A DNA stretch of 11,024 nucleotides from Nitrosomonadaceae bacterium (lineage in GTDB: Bacteria; Pseudomonadota; Gammaproteobacteria; Burkholderiales; Usitatibacteraceae): assembly GCA_021300055.1 (NCBI GenBank), contig JAJTHU010000137.1, forward strand, positions 1 to 11,024, read 5' to 3'. Of this stretch, positions 6,188 through 11,024 are shown piece by piece; position 1 is the stretch's first letter; each line of letters begins with the position of its first letter. A program made the translations under genes and the position numbers. The notes under the pieces were generated by a model. The model saw only the letters and a list, made by a program, of their open reading frames with translations, made no database searches and was not told where the DNA came from.

Positions 6188-6203
6188 GCAGTGTTAACAC
6201 TGC
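6188..6203. promoter_or_regulatory. 16-bp perfect palindrome upstream of metF (candidate operator)
   Basis: GCAGTGTTAACACTGC equals its own reverse complement over all 16 bases and is centred about 37 bp before the metF ATG, between the ahcY terminator and metF. Its size and symmetry fit a dimeric repressor or activator site. I cannot assign a regulator, and I see no convincing -35/-10 pair to place it against. Confidence 0.5.
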
Positions 6204-6232
6204 GTCCTTGACCCAGCCAAATTGGGAGCGCC

Positions 6233-7069
6233 ATGGCGCAGCCAGCTCGCAATATTTCGTTCGAATTCTTCCCCCCAAAAACGCCGGAGGGAGCCGCAAA
6301 ATTGCGCGACACCGTTGCGCAGCTCGGGCAGCTCAAGCCCGCGTTTTTTTCTGTGACCTTTGGTGCAGGCGGCTCGACGCAAGACGGTACGCTCAACACG
6401 GTCAACCAGATCCGCGAGATGGGCTTCAATGCCGCGCCGCATCTGTCGTGTATTGGCTCGACTGTCGAGAGCATCCGCGGCATCTTGCAGCAGTATCGCG
6501 ATGCGGGCATTCGACACATCGTGGCATTGCGTGGCGACCTGCCGTCGGGTATGGCGATGGCGGGTGAGTTTCGCCATGCCAGTGACCTCGTCGCTTTTAT
6601 TCGTGCGCAGCACGGCGATCATTTTCACCTTGAGGTTGCCGCTTATCCCGAGTACCACCCGCAGGCACGCAGTGCGCAGGAAGACTTGCAGAATTTCAAG
6701 CGCAAAGTCGAAGCTGGCGCCAATTCGGCGATCACGCAGTACTTCTATAACGCCGATGCGTACTTCCACTTTGTCGAGCAGGTGCGTGCGCTCGGTGTGA
6801 CGATTCCGATCGTGCCCGGCATCATGCCCATCGGTAGCTTTTCACAGTTGGCGCGCTTTTCTGATGCCTGTGGTGCGGAGATACCGCGATGGGTTCGTCG
6901 CAAGATGGAAGGCTTCGGCGACGACTCAGCATCGATCAAGGCGTTTGGACTCGATGTGGTCACGCATCTTTGTGAGGAATTGCTCGACGGTGGTGCGCCA
7001 GGCATTCACTTCTACACGATGAACGGCGCTGGGCTCACTTCTACTATTTGCCATCGATTGGGAATGTAG
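6233..7069 (+). CDS. metF: 5,10-methylenetetrahydrofolate reductase
   Basis: A 278-residue FAD-dependent cytoplasmic enzyme that reduces 5,10-methylene-THF to 5-methyl-THF, the methyl donor for homocysteine in methionine synthesis. The protein is a single TIM-barrel catalytic domain as in bacterial MetF and lacks the regulatory domain of eukaryotic MTHFR. SFEFFPPK (9-16) carries the glutamate that corresponds to E. coli Glu28. SVTFGAGGS (40-48) and ALRGDLP (98-104) follow; Asp102 in the last corresponds to E. coli Asp120 near the flavin. The length is slightly below that of E. coli MetF (296). GGGAG lies 4 bp before the ATG. The gene follows ahcY after a 132-bp gap with a terminator-like hairpin and a palindrome, so it may have its own promoter despite the shared pathway. 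Confidence 0.97.
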   Translation: MAQPARNISFEFFPPKTPEGAAKLRDTVAQLGQLKPAFFSVTFGAGGSTQDGTLNTVNQIREMGFNAAPHLSCIGSTVESIRGILQQYRDAGIRHIVALRGDLPSGMAMAGEFRHASDLVAFIRAQHGDHFHLEVAAYPEYHPQARSAQEDLQNFKRKVEAGANSAITQYFYNADAYFHFVEQVRALGVTIPIVPGIMPIGSFSQLARFSDACGAEIPRWVRRKMEGFGDDSASIKAFGLDVVTHLCEELLDGGAPGIHFYTMNGAGLTSTICHRLGM

Positions 7070-7129
7070 GGCTCGCCTCCAATCGGGGGATACTCATTTC
7101 CGTCGGTTCGATTAGACTTCTTCGGTACT

Positions 7130-7134
7130 GGAGG
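7130..7134 (+). promoter_or_regulatory. Ribosome-binding site of the SH3-domain gene
   Basis: GGAGG ends 8 bases before the ATG at 7143 and only 2 bases before an in-frame TTG at 7137. It therefore selects the ATG. Confidence 0.65.
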
Positions 7135-7142
7135 TCTTGCCG

Positions 7143-7721
7143 ATGCCATTTAAGCCCCACCTAAATCGTTTCGTCCTTGCAGCCTATTGGCTTGCATTGG
7201 CCGTGTTCTCGGCTGCCGTAGTTGCGCAGGAGGTGGTTAACACCAACCGCGCCACGGATATGCGCGCGGCACCCGACGATTCGTCGGCCGTTGTGCGCAT
7301 GCTGGCGCCGCAAACGCAGGTGCAGGTACTGGAACGTCGAGGGGCTTGGACGCGTGTGAAAGGTGTCGAGCCCGAAGCGCCAAGCGGCTGGGTGCGCATG
7401 ATGCACTTGCGTGGCGAGGTCATCATTGAGCAAGCCGCACCGCAGCGTGGCAGCGGTGTCATGGGCGGATTGAACCGCCTGTTCGGCGGCAGTCAACAGA
7501 CCGCCGCGCCGCGCGCGCAGAGCGCAACGCTTGGTATTCGCGGACTGTCGCCAGAGGAACTGCAAGCGGCGTCACCAAACCCGCAAGCGCTTGCCAAGGT
7601 GCGCGGATTAGCGGCGAGCAAAGACGAGGCCGCTACGTTTGCGAAGACTGCCAACCTTGCGGCGGCAACGGTTGAAGACCCCGCTGAGGCAGCAACGAAT
7701 AAGCCAGGAGCGCGTCGATGA
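7143..7721 (+). CDS. Exported bacterial SH3-domain protein
   Basis: A 192-residue protein with a likely signal peptide (residues 1-28, hydrophobic core VLAAYWLALAVFSAAVVA). An SH3b-like domain follows at about 30-92. The pattern NTNRATDMRAAPDDSSAVV then VLERRGAWTRV and GWVRMMHL is the usual signature of SH3_3 domains. The C-terminal half has a Gly-rich stretch (GGLNRLFGG, about 108-116) and then ATLGIRGLSPEELQAA (128-143) and an alanine-rich helix. Domains of this kind often bind peptidoglycan peptides or neighbouring proteins; the role here is unknown. The stop codon overlaps the next start (ATGA at 7718-7721), so it is translationally coupled to the M48 peptidase and the two probably work together. 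Start chosen from the GGAGG 8 bp upstream. Confidence 0.85.
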   Translation: MPFKPHLNRFVLAAYWLALAVFSAAVVAQEVVNTNRATDMRAAPDDSSAVVRMLAPQTQVQVLERRGAWTRVKGVEPEAPSGWVRMMHLRGEVIIEQAAPQRGSGVMGGLNRLFGGSQQTAAPRAQSATLGIRGLSPEELQAASPNPQALAKVRGLAASKDEAATFAKTANLAAATVEDPAEAATNKPGARR

Positions 7722-8599
7722 AAAACGTTTGGATTGTGATCGTTCTTGCCGCGCTGCTGGGTGCGAGTCTGCCAGCGAGCGCGCAGTTTGACTTCAGCAA
7801 GCTCAACAAATTGGGTGATGCGCTCAAGAAGGGTCAAGACGTTGCGAAGAAGGCGTCCGAGGCCACGCGCGAACTGACAGAGGCAGAAGAGGTCGAGGCT
7901 GGCGACGGCATGGCGGCGAGCTTTTTGGGTGCCGTACCTTTACATCCCGACGCGGAGTTGCAGCGCTACGTCAATCGCGTGGGGCGTTGGGTAGCAACGC
8001 AGTCGCGTCGGCCGGACCTGAAGTGGTCGTTTGCGGTTCTCGACACGCCGACGATTAACGCTTTCGCGGTTCCCGGCGGCACGATCTTCATTTCGGTCGG
8101 TCTGCTGAAGCGGCTCAAGAGCGAATCAGAACTCGCTGGCGTGCTCGGCCATGAAGTCGCGCACGTTATGCAGCGCCACCATGTCAAGGCGATTCAAGCT
8201 GCGGCCAAGACTGACCTGATGAAAATGATTGGTTCGGAGGTGGTCGACGCGCGCAGCGGCGCCTCGCCCCTCGGCAAAGAGGGCATTAAGCTGCTGACCA
8301 GCACCGGGCTCACCATCATGTCGAAGGGCCTCGATAAGGCGGACGAGTTCGAGGCGGATCGCATCGGTGCGGTGCTGGCGGCGCGTGCGGGCTACGACCC
8401 ATACGGACTTGTGGCGGTGCTGCAAATGCTCGCTGCCGTGAAGCAGGAGGAGTCGGGCTTCTCGTTGATGATGAGCACGCATCCGACGCCGAATGATCGC
8501 CTCACCGAGCTTGAGAAATTCACTTCCACGCTTGATCGGTTTGCGGCCCAGCCGCAGGTAGAGGATCGGTTCGCGAAAGTGCTTGCACAGCTCAAGTAG
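7718..8599 (+). CDS. Exported M48-family zinc metalloprotease
   Basis: A 293-residue periplasmic or envelope protease of peptidase family M48. A signal peptide (about 1-22, cleavage after ASA) is followed by a charged, helical linker (25-60). The catalytic domain includes AFAVPGGTIFISVGLL (115-130), HEVAH at 145-149 (zinc ligands His145 and His149, catalytic Glu146) and ADEFEADRIG (208-217), where Glu210 is the likely third zinc ligand. STHPTPNDRL (253-262) is a conserved M48 motif. It lacks the C-terminal TPR repeats of BepA, so it resembles short LoiP-like enzymes. It probably takes part in outer-membrane protein quality control, though that is by family analogy. AGGAG lies 7 bp before its ATG, which overlaps the stop of the SH3 gene by the ATGA arrangement. 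Confidence 0.93.
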   Translation: MKNVWIVIVLAALLGASLPASAQFDFSKLNKLGDALKKGQDVAKKASEATRELTEAEEVEAGDGMAASFLGAVPLHPDAELQRYVNRVGRWVATQSRRPDLKWSFAVLDTPTINAFAVPGGTIFISVGLLKRLKSESELAGVLGHEVAHVMQRHHVKAIQAAAKTDLMKMIGSEVVDARSGASPLGKEGIKLLTSTGLTIMSKGLDKADEFEADRIGAVLAARAGYDPYGLVAVLQMLAAVKQEESGFSLMMSTHPTPNDRLTELEKFTSTLDRFAAQPQVEDRFAKVLAQLK

Positions 8600-8616
8600 C
8601 GTGGTCGGGTGAACTT

Positions 8617-8657
8617 GGGTGCGTCGTTCGACGCGCCCATTCCTCACATACTTTTTT
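8617..8657 (+). terminator. Possible terminator after the M48 gene
   Basis: GGGTGCGTC (8617-8625) and GACGCGCCC (8630-8638) form a 9-bp stem with one T-G pair and a GTTC loop, 17 bp after the M48 stop. The T-run (8651-8657) begins 12 bases past the stem, farther than usual for an intrinsic terminator. A second GC-only hairpin (GCGCGC at 8676-8681 and 8687-8692) follows without a T-run. Confidence 0.4.
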
Positions 8658-8782
8658 TCTGCGCTTTTCAGCATCGCGCGCGTAAGGCGCGCTTGACGAC
8701 GCCGACGTATGAGGTGTCACGCATCGAGACTTCCGCTCGACTCTGCGTGCGACGACAACCTCAAACTATTTCGGAGTCCTCA

Positions 8783-9187
8783 ATGAAGCCCTTGATCAAA
8801 CTGATTGCTGGTGCAGTGCTTGCCGCTGGTACGGCGGTGCCTTTTTTTGCTCACGCTGAACTGCTGCCTGGCGACGTCGATCGCTACGTGACCAAATACG
8901 ATCTCAACAAAGATGGCAAGCTCACCCGCGCCGAGATCATGAAGATGGCCGAAGAGATGATCAATAAAATGGCCGACAAAAACGGCATGATTGATTCGAA
9001 GGCTGCGATGCGGTTTCTTCTCGAACTGCAACGCTCGGACGGCGGTGCGCCGGTCATGATGAGCAAACAAGACGTGCTGAAGAAGATCGGTGCCATGCTC
9101 GATAAGGAAGATACGAGCAAGTCCGGCGTGTTAAGCCGCGCGCAGTTCGAACGCTTTCTGCGTGAACTCATGCGCTCTGGCGGCTAA
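8783..9187 (+). CDS. Exported EF-hand calcium-binding protein
   Basis: A 134-residue protein with a signal peptide (residues 1-25, ending FFAHA before ELLPG). One canonical EF-hand loop is at 40-51: DLNKDGKLTRAE has Asp, Asn, Asp, Lys, Thr and Glu at loop positions 1, 3, 5, 7, 9 and 12. A second loop-like segment at about 110-121 (DTSKSGVLSRAQ) is degenerate because position 12 is Gln. A third, weaker loop around 63-74 (DKNGMIDSKA) lacks the position-1 acid. The protein probably binds Ca2+ in the periplasm; nothing shows its partner. GGAG ends 6 bp before the ATG. The frame is open farther upstream to 8609, but that part lacks a signal peptide and a ribosome-binding site and covers a hairpin region, so I start at 8783. 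The nearest gene before it is the M48 peptidase, 183 bp away. Confidence 0.88.
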   Translation: MKPLIKLIAGAVLAAGTAVPFFAHAELLPGDVDRYVTKYDLNKDGKLTRAEIMKMAEEMINKMADKNGMIDSKAAMRFLLELQRSDGGAPVMMSKQDVLKKIGAMLDKEDTSKSGVLSRAQFERFLRELMRSGG

Positions 9188-9239
9188 CGCACGAGCATTC
9201 CAGGCGAGCCTAAACGGCACGTTTTCCAGAAGCAAAACT

Positions 9240-9293
9240 CTAGTATTGGCGGGTAGTTTCAGGCATTTGCCCGAAAAAGCGCGCCAATGCTAG
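9240..9293 (-). terminator. Long-stem hairpin at the 3' end of purB
   Basis: CTAGTATTGGCG (9240-9251) and CGCCAATGCTAG (9282-9293) are 12-bp inverted arms with one T/G position. The 30-base loop holds a small GGC/GCC hairpin (9262-9264 with 9269-9271). Read on the minus strand the stem includes the purB TAG and is followed by AGTTTTG, which suits termination of purB. The T-run is short, so it may also be an RNA-protecting 3' hairpin for the convergent pair of genes. Confidence 0.55.
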
Positions 9294-10672
9294 GGTTTGA
9301 CATCCGCTGCGAGCTTGGCGGCGAGTCCGACGTAGGTTGCCGGGGTGAGTGCGAGCAACGCGTCGATCTCGTGCTGTGGTAGCTTGAGTCCGCGAATGAA
9401 GGTCTGCATGGACTCGCGATCAATGCCGCCCTTGCCTCGCGTGAGGTCCTTGAGTTGTTCGTACGCATCGGTGATGCCATATTTGCGCATCACGGTTTGA
9501 ACTGGCTCGGCCAATACGTCCCACTGCTCGTCGAGGTCAGCCGCTAACTTGGCGGGATTGGCTTCGAGCTTATGCAAGCCGCGGTTGAGTGACTCATATG
9601 CCAACAACGCATACCCAAGCGCCACACCCATGTTGCGCAGTACGGTTGAGTCGGTGAGGTCGCGCTGCCAACGCGAAATCGGCAGCTTCTCTGACAAGTG
9701 CCGCAGCAGCGCATTGGCGAGGCCAAGATTGCCCTCGGAGTTTTCGAAGTCGATCGGATTGACTTTGTGCGGCATCGTCGAAGAACCAATCTCACCGGCC
9801 TTGGTCTTCTGCTTGAAGTAACCCTTCGATACGTAACCCCAAATGTCGCGGTTCAAATCGATCAGGATGGTGTTGGTGCGTGCGACCGCATCGAAGTACT
9901 CGGCCATGTAGTCGTGCGGCTCAATCTGAATGGTGTAAGGATTGAATGACAAGCCAAGCGACTCCACAAAGCGCTGCGCAAAACGTGGCCAGTCAAGTTT
10001 GGGATAGGCTGAAACGTGAGCGTTGTAGTTGCCCACCGCGCCATTGATTTTGCCGAGGATCGTCACGTGCTCAAGCGCGCTGATGGCGCGCGATAGGCGC
10101 GCGGTGACGTTGGCCAGTTCTTTTCCTAGTGTCGTTGGCGAAGCAGGCTGTCCATGTGTGTGCGAAAGCATCGGCAGCGCCGCGTGCTCGTGCGCCATGT
10201 TGGCGAGCTTGGCGGCGGTGCCACGTAACACTGGGAGCAGCACGGTTGCGCGCGCTTCGGAGAGCATGAGCGCGTGCGAGAGATTGTTGATGTCTTCCGA
10301 AGTACAGGCGAAGTGGATGTACGACTTTGCTTTAGCCACTTCCTCGAGATTAGCGAAGGTTTCCCCGAGCCAATACTCAACTGCCTTGACGTCGTGATTC
10401 GTCGTCGCTTCGATCGCTTTGACCCGCTCCGCATCTTCAACGCTAAACGCATCGATGCGCCCACGAAGCGCACTGACCGTAGACGGGTTGAACGCGCTGA
10501 TGCCGTCGATGCCGGGCTCGGCGGCGAGTGCGATCAACCACTCGATCTCCACCTTGAGACGGAACTTGATGAGCGCATATTCGGAGAAGCAAACGCGAAG
10601 TTGCTCAACTTTTTTTGCGTAACGACCGTCGAGAGGCGAGAGCGCGGTAACCGTAAGATGGGGCAGGGACAT
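9290..10672 (-). CDS. purB: Adenylosuccinate lyase
   Basis: A 460-residue cytoplasmic homotetrameric enzyme of the fumarase/aspartase superfamily. It acts twice in purine synthesis, splitting SAICAR to AICAR and adenylosuccinate to AMP, with release of fumarate. The three conserved superfamily regions are visible: TSEDINN at 124-130, HTHGQPASPTT at 171-181 with the general-acid His171, and the flexible signature loop GSSTMPHKVNP at 296-306 holding the catalytic serine. Length and N-terminus (LTVTALSPLDGRYAKK) match the E. coli-type PurB. The ATG at 10670-10672 is preceded by no clear Shine-Dalgarno sequence. It is a single minus-strand gene, convergent with the EF-hand gene and divergent from the GST gene. 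It links to the methyl cycle only indirectly, through adenosine nucleotides. Confidence 0.98.
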   Translation of the reverse strand: MSLPHLTVTALSPLDGRYAKKVEQLRVCFSEYALIKFRLKVEIEWLIALAAEPGIDGISAFNPSTVSALRGRIDAFSVEDAERVKAIEATTNHDVKAVEYWLGETFANLEEVAKAKSYIHFACTSEDINNLSHALMLSEARATVLLPVLRGTAAKLANMAHEHAALPMLSHTHGQPASPTTLGKELANVTARLSRAISALEHVTILGKINGAVGNYNAHVSAYPKLDWPRFAQRFVESLGLSFNPYTIQIEPHDYMAEYFDAVARTNTILIDLNRDIWGYVSKGYFKQKTKAGEIGSSTMPHKVNPIDFENSEGNLGLANALLRHLSEKLPISRWQRDLTDSTVLRNMGVALGYALLAYESLNRGLHKLEANPAKLAADLDEQWDVLAEPVQTVMRKYGITDAYEQLKDLTRGKGGIDRESMQTFIRGLKLPQHEIDALLALTPATYVGLAAKLAADVKP

Positions 10673-10683
10673 GAGCGACCAAA

Positions 10684-10701
10684 GCGCAACTAATGCGCAA
10701 C
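10684..10701. repeat. Short direct repeat before purB
   Basis: GCGCAAC occurs at 10684-10690 and 10695-10701, 11 bp apart (one helical turn), within 30 bp upstream of the purB start. It could be a protein-binding site or chance. Confidence 0.3.
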
Positions 10702-10763
10702 GAACTGGATAGCTGTCACTCTATCACGAGGCGCGTTTTTCACTCTGTCGCTTGGGAGGCCAC

Positions 10764-10772
10764 TGCTATAAT
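10764..10772 (+). promoter_or_regulatory. Extended -10 promoter for the GST gene
   Basis: TGC directly followed by TATAAT (10767-10772) is a perfect -10 with the extended TGn element. No good -35 lies 16-18 bp upstream, which is usual for extended -10 promoters. Transcription would start near 10779. Confidence 0.65.
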
Positions 10773-10786
10773 TGAGTCAAATTTTG

Positions 10787-10809
10787 CACGCGTTTTCAGC
10801 GTGTTTTTT
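10787..10809 (+). terminator. Terminator-like hairpin in the leader of the GST gene
   Basis: CACGC (10787-10791), the seven-base loop GTTTTCA and GCGTG (10799-10803) are followed by six T (10804-10809). It begins only about 8-10 bases after the predicted start site and ends about 48 bp before the GST ATG. No gene on this strand ends here, so an attenuator is more likely than a 3' terminator. The stem is short (5 bp). Confidence 0.45.
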
Positions 10810-10856
10810 AGTGCCAACACTTGCATCGTTCGGTTCATCAATAGGCCTCTCCAAGC

Positions 10857-11024
10857 ATGAAACTCATCGCCTCACTGACCACGCCATTCGGTCGAAAAGT
10901 ACGCATCGTCCTCGCTGAAAAACGTATTGAGTGTGAGTGGATGGAAGTAAATGTTTGGGCGCCCGACACGAAGGTGGGCTTGTACAACCCACTCACCAAG
11001 ATTCCGGTGCTTGTGTTGGACGAC
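10857..11024 (+). CDS. Glutathione S-transferase-like protein (YibF type), N-terminal part
   Basis: Fifty-six codons are visible before the window ends. The translation starts MKLIASLTTPFGRKVRIVLA and reaches LYNPLTKIPVLVLDD. This is the thioredoxin-fold N-terminal domain of GSTs. The glutathione-binding Ser/Thr is probably within SLTTP (6-10), and the conserved cis-proline is Pro50 in KIPVLV. The NP..KIPVL stretch and the TTPFGRK loop resemble E. coli YibF and related proteins, which lack the catalytic tyrosine of classical GSTs. A GST of this kind beside purB recurs in betaproteobacteria. The ATG has no clear Shine-Dalgarno sequence. Activity and substrate are unknown. Confidence 0.9.
   Translation, partial: MKLIASLTTPFGRKVRIVLAEKRIECEWMEVNVWAPDTKVGLYNPLTKIPVLVLDD

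Noticed and set aside
8126..8674. A 182-codon minus-strand frame opposite the M48 gene
   Set aside because: It is a shadow of the M48 coding sequence, rich in His and Arg, with no domain.
8609..8782. 58-codon extension of the EF-hand gene
   Set aside because: It lacks a ribosome-binding site, hides the signal peptide inside the protein and covers GC hairpins.
1..11024. Mobile elements, CRISPR arrays, tRNA or rRNA genes
   Set aside because: No transposase or integrase frame, no spaced repeat array, and no cloverleaf or rRNA-like sequence was recognised by reading; gene order looks like conserved chromosome.

Overview
The window reads as ordinary chromosome of a betaproteobacterium, most likely of Burkholderiales type. 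Three things point there: the block metK, two lipid A acyltransferases, dapF and a DUF484 gene; an S-adenosylhomocysteine (SAH) riboswitch in front of ahcY; and purB next to a YibF-like glutathione S-transferase gene. Genes are tightly packed and G+C is moderately high. I see no mobile element, tRNA, rRNA or CRISPR array.

Left part (1-3148), all on the minus strand: two tandem LpxL/LpxM-family acyltransferases, a 95-residue conserved-looking protein of unknown function, dapF (lysine and peptidoglycan precursor), and the first 42 codons of a DUF484 protein. This is a cell-envelope block that probably reads from around 3200 leftwards. metK starts about 110 bp away on the other strand.

Middle part (3256-7069), plus strand: metK, ahcY and metF, the core of the activated-methyl cycle. 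MetK makes S-adenosylmethionine, methyltransferases turn it into SAH, AhcY splits SAH to homocysteine and adenosine, and MetF supplies the methyl-tetrahydrofolate that remethylates homocysteine. The clearest regulatory element of the window lies before ahcY. A promoter at about 4481-4509 would start transcription almost exactly at the first base of an SAH riboswitch (about 4517-4605). The 3' strand of its pseudoknot is also the 5' strand of a strong intrinsic terminator (4599-4636), so the two folds exclude each other. The layout predicts an ON switch: SAH blocks termination and turns on the enzyme that removes SAH.

Right part (7143-9187), plus strand: a secreted SH3-domain protein overlapping an exported M48 metalloprotease by the ATGA arrangement, then a small exported EF-hand protein. 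This looks like an envelope module. Last, purB on the minus strand (9290-10672) converges with the EF-hand gene. Divergent from it is the start of a glutathione S-transferase-like gene (10857 to the window edge), with an extended -10 promoter and a terminator-like hairpin in its leader.

Nothing seen amounts to a wholly new system. The points most worth a second look are the exact riboswitch/terminator architecture with a third competing hairpin, the 16-bp perfect palindrome before metF, and the hairpin plus U-run just downstream of the GST promoter. No gene-free stretch exceeds 300 bases.
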